DNA from: a virus
Virus record (IMG/VR): IMGVR_UViG_3300027777_000023
Location: 1 to 64,000 of that record
Length of the DNA: 64,000 nt
Reading direction: 5' to 3' (one strand)
A model generated the notes under the pieces. It did not search any database and was not told the origin of the DNA. It was given only the letters and a program-made list of their open reading frames with translations. The position numbers and the translations under genes are program-made. How positions within the stretch are numbered: the stretch's first letter is position 1; each line of letters starts with the position of its first letter. This document shows positions 29,803-36,988 of this stretch, in pieces.

Positions 29803-30717
29803 ATGGAACAAGTTTTAGATTGGTTGAATGAAAATGAGGTCAGGGCTTACCCTTTGCTGGGGGACGCCAGTAAAAATGTAACTGCGTTAACGTGGAATTA
29901 TAGCTTACCTGACAATTTTTTATTGGATTTACAGTTATTGTCTACAGTGAGCCTCACAGTCGTAGACCCGCAATTGGGACCATTACCTGCACCAGTGTCA
30001 CTTTCAGGTTTATTGTATGCTTCAGGAGACCTGACGGTGACATTTAGCGCAGCCGAAAATATCATCACAACCTTTGTAGTTGTTAATGCGGCTCACGCGA
30101 TTTATCCCTATTATGTACGGAATGCTGACGGTTGCCTTGCAGTATTCGGTGCCGGTACACAAACACTTGTAACCTCAGGCATACCTGTCGACCAGCTTGT
30201 CGTGGTAGACATATCGACTGAACCTACTGTTTGCGTACAATTCAATGATACTTGGCTTGGTGTGAGTGGTATCAGCGTATCACCTGAAAAAAAGACAGTT
30301 GCTCCTGGTTATGCGCCTCGACTACCTATTGAGCCTAACCCTACCGTAAGCAAATTGACTGGTGATGTTAAATTTTTAGAGGGCTATAATTTTAGGGTAA
30401 ACATCGCAAACAATCTGATTGACTTGGAGATTAGCTCAAGTTATGGTTTGATTATGAACTGCAGTACATCTTTCCTGCCCGCAAGGTACTTAGATTGCTC
30501 TGAGCTTGTTTCGTATATTAACGGTGTGCCCCCAGACACGCACGGTAAATTTACATTAAACCCAGGTAATAATATAAACATACCCACAGGTGATGTGTTG
30601 AGTGCGTTTGCAGATCCTTTAGAGGAGTCCGCAAATACTCATTCGTTATTTGTGGGTCTAACGTTCCAGTCGACAGATTTGTGCGCTCCAGTCAATATCA
30701 CACCATCTATAACGTAA
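29803..30717 (+). CDS. Virion protein with shared YPL N-terminal domain, 304 aa
   Basis: Opens WLNENEVRAYPLLGDA and LPDNFLLDLQL, the family pattern. SYINGVPPDTHGKFTL (about residues 234-249) is the counterpart of the INGV block. Its stop shares an A with the next gene's ATG (TAATG), which suggests coupled translation. Function is inferred from its paralogs and the virion gene neighbourhood. Confidence 0.6.
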   Translation: MEQVLDWLNENEVRAYPLLGDASKNVTALTWNYSLPDNFLLDLQLLSTVSLTVVDPQLGPLPAPVSLSGLLYASGDLTVTFSAAENIITTFVVVNAAHAIYPYYVRNADGCLAVFGAGTQTLVTSGIPVDQLVVVDISTEPTVCVQFNDTWLGVSGISVSPEKKTVAPGYAPRLPIEPNPTVSKLTGDVKFLEGYNFRVNIANNLIDLEISSSYGLIMNCSTSFLPARYLDCSELVSYINGVPPDTHGKFTLNPGNNINIPTGDVLSAFADPLEESANTHSLFVGLTFQSTDLCAPVNITPSIT

Positions 30718-31046
30718 TGCAACAAAATAGACCTAGAAGACTGGTACTTACCAGTGTAAATCAAGTAATAACTTTAGTTAGAGGGAATCCCAAACTAGCT
30801 GAACTGATGCCCAAGCTTTCAGCCCTGGATAATATGGAGTTGAGCACTGCACCTAAGAAATCTTGTAACTGTGGCGGCAAGCAAAACTTCACAACCCCAG
30901 ATGTAAATAAGCAAACCACAGAAAACATACTGTCTTCGATGGGTGCCGCAGACTTTTTACAAATTAAAAACATTTTAGAATTAACTGAGTTGTGCTATTA
31001 TAAAAGAAACACAGAACTGAATAAACTGGAAATGATTTGCGTTTAA
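30717..31046 (+). CDS. Small unknown protein with Cys motif, 109 aa
   Basis: ATG at 30717 overlaps the upstream stop; an earlier in-frame start would intrude 36 bases into the upstream gene. The segment KKSCNCGGKQ resembles half of a zinc or metal knuckle, and the rest is helical. No known family seen. It may be a chaperone or small structural partner of the fibre proteins. Confidence 0.55.
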   Translation: MQQNRPRRLVLTSVNQVITLVRGNPKLAELMPKLSALDNMELSTAPKKSCNCGGKQNFTTPDVNKQTTENILSSMGAADFLQIKNILELTELCYYKRNTELNKLEMICV

Positions 31047-31047
31047 T

Positions 31048-31728
31048 ATGATTGACGAGACTGCGCCACAATTTTTTATGCCTGATGCTTCAGGCGACAG
31101 TCAACAGGTGTACAAAACTGTGATTGACGGACTTGAAGCTCTTCAAGCATCACAGATAATTGCACGGCGCAGTCAGTCACCGTCAGTGCACGAGTCCACA
31201 CTTACCATAGATGGTATTCCAGGCATTCCTTTTGAGAAAGGCATACCTAATCCAGATGTGTTCTATCAGGGTGAAGATATCGTATATGACCTCTTTTTAT
31301 TCCACGAAGGATCCGCAGTTTCTACAGATGATTTTGATGTTAAGGTATTGGTTAAAACTAGCAGCAGAGCAGGTAACGTAGCTTGGGAGGGAATTCTTGA
31401 AGATGGAGTATATCCGAAACCAAATCAATCAGGATATTATGAAATCTGGATTCCATCTAATGCTACCGCCAGCTTGCTTGCAGGAACATATTATCTGCAG
31501 GTGTTACTACAGGAGCGTGTTGGTGCCGGTAAAGGAAAGTATGATAGAAAATATGTGATACTTCAGAACTGCTTTAATATAGAATATAGTAATTTCTCAG
31601 AACATCCAGAGACCGCATCTAAAACCGCTAAAGGTTTGACTCGTGGTGACGCAGAAGCAACATGGCCTAATACGCCAAATACCATCGGTCAACAGGCACA
31701 TACGCCTACCGCACTATACTTAAATTAA
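31048..31728 (+). CDS. Unknown virion-associated protein, 226 aa
   Basis: Last gene of the virion block, starting one base after the upstream stop. Residues 60-170 look like a beta sandwich (DIVYDLFLFHEGSAV, then SGYYEIWIPSNAT and GTYYLQVLL), a pattern common in fibre and collar accessory domains. The C-terminal 50 residues are polar and Thr/Pro-rich. No specific family recognised. Confidence 0.55.
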   Translation: MIDETAPQFFMPDASGDSQQVYKTVIDGLEALQASQIIARRSQSPSVHESTLTIDGIPGIPFEKGIPNPDVFYQGEDIVYDLFLFHEGSAVSTDDFDVKVLVKTSSRAGNVAWEGILEDGVYPKPNQSGYYEIWIPSNATASLLAGTYYLQVLLQERVGAGKGKYDRKYVILQNCFNIEYSNFSEHPETASKTAKGLTRGDAEATWPNTPNTIGQQAHTPTALYLN

Positions 31729-31754
31729 TTTCAGTGTTTTTGCCATTTTTATGG

Positions 31755-31760
31755 TATAAT
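31755..31760 (+). promoter_or_regulatory. Extended -10 promoter before the RNA locus
   Basis: TATAAT preceded by TGG, an extended -10. No clear -35 at the right spacing. Transcription would start near 31767, just before a hairpin with a T-tract, and could serve the structured leader, tmRNA and tRNA. Confidence 0.5.
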
Positions 31761-31767
31761 ATCTTGA

Positions 31768-31801
31768 ATAGCGCGAATTAGCTTTTGCTGACGCTATTTT
31801 T
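31768..31801 (+). terminator. Rho-independent terminator after the virion gene block
   Basis: ATAGCG (31768-31773) pairs with CGCTAT (31792-31797), and inside it TTAGC pairs with GCTGA around a TTTT loop; five T follow. It would end the late transcript. It starts only 8 bases after the TATAAT box above, so it could also act as an attenuator of that promoter. Confidence 0.55.
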
Positions 31802-31885
31802 ACGTTGCGGTAACCACAAACCCACTGGTAGTAGGTTTTCTTGTAATTGGAAAGTAGCAAGATAGAAACCCTGCCGCAACGTAAA
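31799..31885 (+). ncRNA. Structured RNA of unknown class upstream of tmRNA
   Basis: A perfect 12-bp stem joins 31799-31810 (TTTACGTTGCGG) with 31874-31885. Inside, ACCA/TGGT (31813-31816 with 31826-31829) and a longer arm (31834-31843 with 31858-31870, a three-base bulge) would form a three-way junction. No ORF or ribosome site is present and I recognise no named RNA family. A T-rich tract follows before the tmRNA at 31899. It could be a leader, a small RNA or a processing element. Confidence 0.5.
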
Positions 31886-31898
31886 TTCTTTCTTTTAT

Positions 31899-32312
31899 GG
31901 GCCCGTACTGGTTTCGACTGAGAGTTGGAACTATAGACTGCACGTCGAGGAAGCCTGGTTGGCCTCGTTAAAACACCTAGGCAAAGCTAGTCGTCAATAA
32001 CATTGACTTCGCCCCTTCGGTTGAAGAAGCTGATGCAGTCCTCGCCACCTTCGGGTACGCGGACGCTGATGCGATCCTCGCTGCCTAAGGAGTGCCTGGA
32101 ATTGATTGTCTGCTATTTTCCAGGGTAACACGCAGCAGACTGGTTTGTGGGAGTATTGAATCCTACTCCACATAACGAGATAATGGATAATCGAGAAGTC
32201 GTAGCCTGCTTGTTGGCGCCGTCTTCTCTAAATAAAAATAACATAGCTAAACGTGTAGAGGTTTATAGTGAAGGCGTTCAGGACAGGGGTTCAACTCCCC
32301 TCGGGTCCACCA
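31899..32312 (+). ncRNA. ssrA: Phage-encoded tmRNA (one-piece) with 31-residue tag
   Basis: The 5' end (GGGCCCG then TACTGGTTTCGAC) and the 3' end (CGGGTCC, A, CCA) pair over 7 bp as the tRNA-like acceptor stem. The T-arm AGGGG-TTCAACT-CCCCT is canonical and CCA is encoded. After TAGTC, which usually precedes the resume codon, an open frame runs from 31993 to a TAA at 32086-32088 and ends in ...ADADAILAA, like normal proteolysis tags. tmRNA frees stalled ribosomes and tags the product for ClpXP. The tag contains a near-duplicate unit. The phage copy could act on host or phage messages. Confidence 0.9.
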
Positions 32313-32317
32313 CTTTT

Positions 32318-32585
32318 AGGGGTGAAGCTTAATGGTATAAGCAGGCGACTCATAAAAATTGTGCATTATAACGAGAAATCATATAATGAATGATGTCAAA
32401 TTCGGTGAAACCTAAAACAGAAATGTTAAGGCAACGCCGAGCGAAGCCTCGAAAGAGGAACGTGTAGAGACTTGACGGCATCCTCCTAAGGCGCAAGCTA
32501 AGGAGAAGACAAAGTCCAGGGAGTGAGGAAACTCACACAAACCTAAATCGCTCGACAGTGGGTTCGATCCCCATCACCCCTACCA
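32318..32585 (+). tRNA. tRNA-Ile2(CAU), interrupted by a group I intron
   Basis: Exons 32318-32353 and 32546-32585 join to a 76-base tRNA with CCA encoded. Acceptor AGGGGTG/CACCCCT, D-arm GCTT/AAGC with GG, anticodon arm GGCGA-CTCATAA-TCGCT and T-arm GTGGG-TTCGATC-CCCAT all pair. The anticodon arm equals that of E. coli tRNA-Ile2, and the initiator hallmarks (three G-C pairs, 1:72 mismatch) are absent. So it is probably the lysidine-modified Ile tRNA reading AUA rather than Met. It begins 5 bases after the tmRNA. Confidence 0.88.
32354..32545 (+). ncRNA. Group I intron (IC3, Azoarcus-like) in the tRNA anticodon loop, 192 bases
   Basis: The intron enters after CAU of the anticodon. Anticodon CAU pairs with guide GTG (32361-32363) with the U-G wobble at the splice site, and AAT of the 3' exon can pair as P10. 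P2 is CATTATA/TATAATG; CAAATTCGGTGAAACC, GGCAACGCCGAGC, GTGTAGAGACTTGACGG and AAGACAAAGTCC are the P, Q, R and S core elements; a GAAA-capped P9 hairpin is at 32523-32536. The order and many words match the Azoarcus tRNA-Ile intron. The last base is A, not the expected omega-G. It has no ORF. Confidence 0.88.
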
Positions 32586-33097
32586 TTTATCTCGCCTAAC
32601 GTGAGCAGATTGTGGTCAAATTCCCAATGACAGTTAGGACACAGGAATAGTATGTTTTCCCTGGCGTTAACTGTCTTTAGTTTGGTTTTTTTGGGAAAAG
32701 AAGAAATAGGGCGGATATGACAAATCTCGATATGTTTGTTGTAGCCGCACCGCTGGCACAAAGGATTGGTCTTCTCTGCTTTATATAGGCTATTGGCATG
32801 ACCTCGAATTTGATCATAGTGGTTCGCTCCTTTTCTTGCCGCGATTTCTTCTATGGTTGCTTCATTTCTATCTTTACCTTGTAGATGCTTTTTGTGTGCG
32901 ATACAGGCATCGCAAAAGACATTAAGTCTACCGTATTTGTTCGGGTACAAGATAATTTCACAACCTTTACAAATCTTAGACCGAGTTGACCGTCTTTTTG
33001 GTTTAATTGTATTGTTGTGTCTAGCGGCACAGCGCCTACTACAAAACTTTTTTTGATCTCTGGTCTTTAACTTTGTGGTGCAGGTGATGCAATTCAT
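32543..33097 (-). CDS. HNH endonuclease, 184 aa, antisense to the tRNA 3' exon
   Basis: Three paired Cys sites occur: C-x2-C near residues 3-6 with CSRRC, C-x2-C near 43-46 and C-x2-C near 60-63. The HNH core is CQRCGYNKHIEICHI (about residues 113-127) and ENILFLCPNCHWEFDH (about 147-162), with the usual H and N. Such free-standing HNH proteins are often homing enzymes beside introns. The last 13 or so residues are encoded on the strand opposite the tRNA 3' exon, and the stop overlaps the last three intron bases. The C-terminus is therefore probably constrained by the tRNA. Confidence 0.75.
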   Translation of the reverse strand: MNCITCTTKLKTRDQKKFCSRRCAARHNNTIKPKRRSTRSKICKGCEIILYPNKYGRLNVFCDACIAHKKHLQGKDRNEATIEEIAARKGANHYDQIRGHANSLYKAEKTNPLCQRCGYNKHIEICHIRPISSFPKKTKLKTVNARENILFLCPNCHWEFDHNLLTLGEINGRGDGDRTHCRAI

Positions 33098-33127
33098 ATA
33101 ATTATTTATTATTTGGGTTAGGGTTGC

Positions 33128-33169
33128 CCCAACTACTTCACTATATTTGTGAGGTAGTTGGGGTTTTTC
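33128..33169 (+). terminator. Strong intrinsic terminator, plus strand
   Basis: CCCCAACTAC-TTCAC pairs with GTGA-GGTAGTTGGGG (33128-33164), followed by TTTTT. On the minus strand no T-tract follows. It therefore serves plus-strand transcripts from the RNA locus that would run through the HNH gene antisense. Confidence 0.75.
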
Positions 33170-34467
33170 TAGACCTCATTTTCTTTAGCTGGTGCCTGTG
33201 CAACGATTTTTACGTTGTGGCAGGTGAGCTGAATCATAGTCATTAGTTGTCTAATGTACTTCTCATTTATGAACGGTATACCTATACCTAGATTAAGAAA
33301 CATCTTTCGTATGCCTTTAGCAAACAGAAAACAACTCACAAAATATCTATCCTCCATCTCAAACGGTACAGCATGCTCTTCAAAATAGACCATGCCGCAC
33401 CAAACAAACTCATCCTCATTTTTTTTACGTATCTCTTTAATATCTAATGTGAAGTTTGTGAGTTGTTCTTCTTCACGTTTACCTACAAGGAAATAGGCTT
33501 TGTCTCTTTTAATATATGTTCTGCCTTGCACAGTAAATTGCTGTTCTCGGCTTTTCATCCAGCTGTCCATCAGTTTTTGCCCACTCAGTTTTTCAAGTTC
33601 TAATACTTGGCTGTAGTTGAGCATTTGTAGATGGTTTCGCAAATCATCATTTCCTTGTTTGCCTATAAGCAACTCGGTAAGATCTTCAGTAAATAAAGAA
33701 TGATTGTTCTCACTCCAGATTTTGATTAGCTGTTCTGTAGTAAGCATAGTGGATAATTTGACCGGTGTGTTGTTCCAGTAGTCGTTTTTATAGTTCCATG
33801 TATTGCCCTGCTTTATTTTAAGCTCTTCAATATTACGAACGATCTCAACGCCGGATTTACCATACCAGCCATATTCACAGTTTAGAAACAATGTTTCACG
33901 CTCATTCATATCGTTTAGCTTGGCGAGCTCTAAAGAGCAAATATGCTTGGGTGAACAGAACGAGGGTATAACTATAGTCTTTTTGTATTTATACTTTCGA
34001 TCCAAAGACAAGTTAGGAAAAGCTTTTAGAACTTTTTCAGTGATATAGCCAATCTTATTGTTCAGCAGCTCAGGCATACCCATATCGTTCAAGATGTCTC
34101 TAAAATACAAAACTTTATCATGGTATCTCGCCCGGCTGGTCTGCGCTTCCTGAGCACTCATCAACCACAAGGCCTGATACTGCATTATTCTGGTCTGATC
34201 TTTAAAAAGATTCTTTTCAGCATACTCACTATAGGGTAAACTGAAGTCAAAACAATCACTGAAGTCTCTGCATATTATTCGATACAATCTGCTCCAATCA
34301 CCTATAGGAAAAAAATCGAATATGTTTCCAACAAAATCACTGGTCTTGGAACGAGCATACCAACCAAACATAGGCACACGAACGAAATCAAAATCGGCCG
34401 AACTTCCACCTAGTTTAGACACAACACTAGGTAGGTTTATTTTTGAATTGAAAGAATTTAACAACAT
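33169..34467 (-). CDS. Unknown protein, 432 aa, minus strand
   Basis: A 432-residue protein, Lys- and Asn-rich in parts, with GWYARSK near residue 35 and a later CEYGWYGKSGVEIVRN segment. No Walker, zinc or nuclease motif is evident, and I do not recognise the family. It is transcribed in the same direction as the HNH gene and diverges from 34486. A T-rich tract (TATACT) lies right before its ATG. Confidence 0.6.
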   Translation of the reverse strand: MLLNSFNSKINLPSVVSKLGGSSADFDFVRVPMFGWYARSKTSDFVGNIFDFFPIGDWSRLYRIICRDFSDCFDFSLPYSEYAEKNLFKDQTRIMQYQALWLMSAQEAQTSRARYHDKVLYFRDILNDMGMPELLNNKIGYITEKVLKAFPNLSLDRKYKYKKTIVIPSFCSPKHICSLELAKLNDMNERETLFLNCEYGWYGKSGVEIVRNIEELKIKQGNTWNYKNDYWNNTPVKLSTMLTTEQLIKIWSENNHSLFTEDLTELLIGKQGNDDLRNHLQMLNYSQVLELEKLSGQKLMDSWMKSREQQFTVQGRTYIKRDKAYFLVGKREEEQLTNFTLDIKEIRKKNEDEFVWCGMVYFEEHAVPFEMEDRYFVSCFLFAKGIRKMFLNLGIGIPFINEKYIRQLMTMIQLTCHNVKIVAQAPAKENEV

Positions 34468-34475
34468 AGTATAAT
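34448..34475 (+). promoter_or_regulatory. Sigma70-type promoter, nearly leaderless
   Basis: TTGAAA (34448-34453), 16-bp spacer, TATAAT (34470-34475). ATG at 34486 begins 10 bases beyond the -10. It lies partly inside the divergent upstream gene. Confidence 0.55.
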
Positions 34476-34485
34476 AAAATTAATT

Positions 34486-35547
34486 ATGAGTATTTACAAC
34501 TTTGATGCAAGCACAGACTATTCAGGCAAAGAACTATACAACATCACAGCCCATGTAGACTTACCTGAGTACGTTAAGACTGCAGAGGTAGACGACAGCG
34601 TCGAGCTTCGGAAGCTACCTAAAACGGCTTTTGCTGATAGTGAGCGGATGATATATCCCATTAATAGTCCATCTAGAGTTTATGTGAGTAACGCTTACTT
34701 CATGAATAAGCGCGCTGATATAGTTAAACTATACGGAGAAGACTATGCAGGTCAACTACAAAGCAACATTGAAAAGGCTGCTGAGATCTTTGAAATCTCT
34801 GAAGATTTGGTAGATTACAATCGCAGCTTTAATGAGAAGCAAGCATCTGACTATGTGGAAAACTACATGGTAGATTTTAATGTTTCTGGTATGAGTGTCC
34901 CTGTGCAGCTTTATCCTGTAAAGACTGCGCAAGATCTTTCTGAGTCTGCCGAAGCATTCACCAAGAACATCAGCAAATTCCCGTTCGACATCAGGGTTAA
35001 ATCTGCTGAAAACTTTGTCAAGGCAGCCGGAGAACTAGGAGTTGATGATTTGCCTGAGCTGCTTTTGAAGTATGCTGGGATGTATTATCCTGACCTCACC
35101 AATCTGTCTAACGAAATTTGGCGTAGAAGCACAAAGCTCACTAAAGAAGCCCATAAGAAGGTTTATGAAAGCATAAGCAAAGACCTCAGCAACATGACAG
35201 ACCTGAAAGAAGTGATGAAGGTCGCTGAAGTGCTTTTCGACATCGAGAACATGGAAGGTCTTTACGACAATGTAAAAGTTGCACAGATTCTTGGAGACCC
35301 TGTGGATCGTATCTTCACAGAACAGATCACTAAGATTGCATCAGATTTGAGCTACGTCGAGGTTCATGGTGATAAGTATAAGCTGGACGATCTCACAAAG
35401 ATCAGCAAAGATCAGTATGAAGAAGCATTCGGCGATTGTGGAATTGACCCCTCGAGCCCAGAGAAGATCGCAGACATTCTTCCTACAATGCCAAGAAGCG
35501 ATGTAAAGCTTCTTGAAGAAATTACAGGACTTCGACCAATTAACTAA
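34486..35547 (+). CDS. Unknown protein, 353 aa
   Basis: An acidic, mostly helical protein with no recognisable motif. Helical segments with regular Leu/Val spacing occupy much of residues 95-300. It and the small gene after it form a two-gene unit ending before the terminator at 35803. This composition is compatible with an internal head or virion protein, but nothing here proves it. Confidence 0.6.
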   Translation: MSIYNFDASTDYSGKELYNITAHVDLPEYVKTAEVDDSVELRKLPKTAFADSERMIYPINSPSRVYVSNAYFMNKRADIVKLYGEDYAGQLQSNIEKAAEIFEISEDLVDYNRSFNEKQASDYVENYMVDFNVSGMSVPVQLYPVKTAQDLSESAEAFTKNISKFPFDIRVKSAENFVKAAGELGVDDLPELLLKYAGMYYPDLTNLSNEIWRRSTKLTKEAHKKVYESISKDLSNMTDLKEVMKVAEVLFDIENMEGLYDNVKVAQILGDPVDRIFTEQITKIASDLSYVEVHGDKYKLDDLTKISKDQYEEAFGDCGIDPSSPEKIADILPTMPRSDVKLLEEITGLRPIN

Positions 35548-35553
35548 TCATAT

Positions 35554-35778
35554 ATGCCAAATCCGGATCCTCAATATGTTGCAGCATTTAAAGCCAGTTC
35601 TAAAAGATATGGTGCTAGTGAAGAGCAGATTACAGAATTGTTGAACGCCACACTAGCTATGCATGAAAAGCTGCTAGAGATGGAGCATCTTTCTGTACCG
35701 GTTACACCCCACGAAGAAACATCCACATCAATTCCTGTAGCTGTAGAAACTGCGGAAACGTCGCACCAGGACATATAA
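35554..35778 (+). CDS. Small unknown protein, 74 aa
   Basis: Starts 6 bases after the upstream stop. The first 45 residues look helical, the rest is Thr/Val/Glu-rich and probably disordered. It may partner the 353-residue protein. No family recognised. Confidence 0.45.
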   Translation: MPNPDPQYVAAFKASSKRYGASEEQITELLNATLAMHEKLLEMEHLSVPVTPHEETSTSIPVAVETAETSHQDI

Positions 35779-35784
35779 ACTAGC

Positions 35785-35790
35785 TATAAT
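35785..35790 (+). promoter_or_regulatory. TATAAT box before terminator and gene at 35832
   Basis: A perfect -10 hexamer without a clear -35 or TG extension. The expected start point (about 35797) is just upstream of a terminator hairpin, the same arrangement as at 31755. Confidence 0.35.
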
Positions 35791-35802
35791 ATTAACTTAA
35801 CA

Positions 35803-35831
35803 AGCCCGGACTAATCCTCCGGGCTTTTTTT
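35803..35831 (+). terminator. Intrinsic terminator
   Basis: AGCCCGGA (35803-35810) pairs with TCCGGGCT (35818-35825), and the T run continues to 35831. The ATG of the next gene begins immediately after the T-tract. Confidence 0.75.
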
Positions 35832-36389
35832 ATGTTTACGAAAGACGACGTACACCTACTCTGGCAAGAAAGTAAATACCTAAAGAAACGCGGAATCGAG
35901 CCGCATGGACATCACAATCAAACAACGATGTATAACGAGGCGATGCGTACAGGAAAACCTGTAATCGTCAATGTTAGTAATTTGGTAAGATACACAAGAC
36001 AATATCTGAAGCGTTTTGAATTTAATTTTTTTATTTTGAGAAGATACTTTGATGACGAACCCCGGACCGTTGTTGACAGAAATGATTATCGGATCACGGC
36101 AACAAATCCTATATTAGCACTATACAGACCATCACTAGAATTCAGCTCGATCAAGATCGTGCAGCCGTTGGAAGAGCAGATAATAGATGAAACCCAATGG
36201 GCGCATACCTCACCGCACACGATATCAAGAAAACCCCGAGTAACGTTAAAACCACCATTTGGTGTGGACTATCGAACTAGAGCAGAAGATAGTATACCGA
36301 TCGAACACGTCATGACATGGATGCCTACTATTAACACTGCATATGAGGCGGTAGCCGCCCAATTCTTCAAGGATGGGGTGCTGGTGTAG
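35832..36389 (+). CDS. Unknown protein, 185 aa
   Basis: Basic protein with a His-rich GHHNQT stretch near residue 26 and many Arg. The ATG directly follows the terminator T-tract, so little or no leader is possible if transcription starts within the hairpin. No family recognised. A DNA- or RNA-binding role is only suggested by charge. Confidence 0.5.
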   Translation: MFTKDDVHLLWQESKYLKKRGIEPHGHHNQTTMYNEAMRTGKPVIVNVSNLVRYTRQYLKRFEFNFFILRRYFDDEPRTVVDRNDYRITATNPILALYRPSLEFSSIKIVQPLEEQIIDETQWAHTSPHTISRKPRVTLKPPFGVDYRTRAEDSIPIEHVMTWMPTINTAYEAVAAQFFKDGVLV

Positions 36390-36404
36390 CAGGGATATTC
36401 CAGG

Positions 36405-36433
36405 TAGACCTAGGGGTCATAACAAACTATAAT
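36405..36433 (+). promoter_or_regulatory. Sigma70-type promoter, leaderless geometry
   Basis: TAGACC (36405-36410), 17-bp spacer, TATAAT (36428-36433). ATG at 36440 begins 6 bases later, where transcription should start. AAGG just before ATG might be a weak ribosome site only if transcription starts further upstream. Confidence 0.55.
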
Positions 36434-36439
36434 TAAAGG

Positions 36440-36988
36440 ATGAAGACTAAAAAAGAAATACTATCCGACGACAAATCACCAGCCATCGCACTCCTTCGAT
36501 TAACGATCAAGGAATACGGTAACGAATGCTTTGAGTGGGAACCTTTGGTTTTGAAAGCTGAACTGCAGCGTGATTTTGATTGCGAACTATCAGACACGCA
36601 ATCAGATAAGCTGCAGGCAGCAATCACACTTCTCACAACAGACACCTATGAGAATTTCATAAGTGTGTTTGAGACGTTCAACCATTTGTTCAATCATCAG
36701 CATGCTCACCTGGAAGAGTTAGACCCATTAGAAGCTGAGGAGCTGATACTGGGACTCACAGAGGCATATTTGATTCGTGGTGAATCTTTAGACTTTTCTC
36801 CCGAAGTTAGAGTGTACGCTGGTCAAATATTCCACGACTATGGAATGCATAAACCTCCAACATTATTCCCAGAAGCAATTATGCGGGAGCGTGATGGTAG
36901 CGATACAGAAAAGAACGAAGCTCTTCAAGAGATCTTCGATGAAAAAATCAAAATAGTAGAAGCATATTTAAAACAATGCACAAATTAA
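36440..36988 (+). CDS. Unknown protein, 182 aa
   Basis: Acidic, mostly helical, no motif recognised. It overlaps the following AAA+ gene by 13 bases, so the two are probably co-translated and may work together. A small adaptor for the ATPase is conceivable. Confidence 0.6.
   Translation: MKTKKEILSDDKSPAIALLRLTIKEYGNECFEWEPLVLKAELQRDFDCELSDTQSDKLQAAITLLTTDTYENFISVFETFNHLFNHQHAHLEELDPLEAEELILGLTEAYLIRGESLDFSPEVRVYAGQIFHDYGMHKPPTLFPEAIMRERDGSDTEKNEALQEIFDEKIKIVEAYLKQCTN

Noticed and set aside
32147-32332. Plus-strand ORF of 61 codons
   Set aside because: It lies inside the tmRNA and tRNA genes and has no coding signature.
32318-32585. Initiator or elongator tRNA-Met for the CAU anticodon
   Set aside because: No initiator hallmarks (paired 1:72, no three G-C pairs in the anticodon stem), and the anticodon arm matches tRNA-Ile2 rather than elongator Met.
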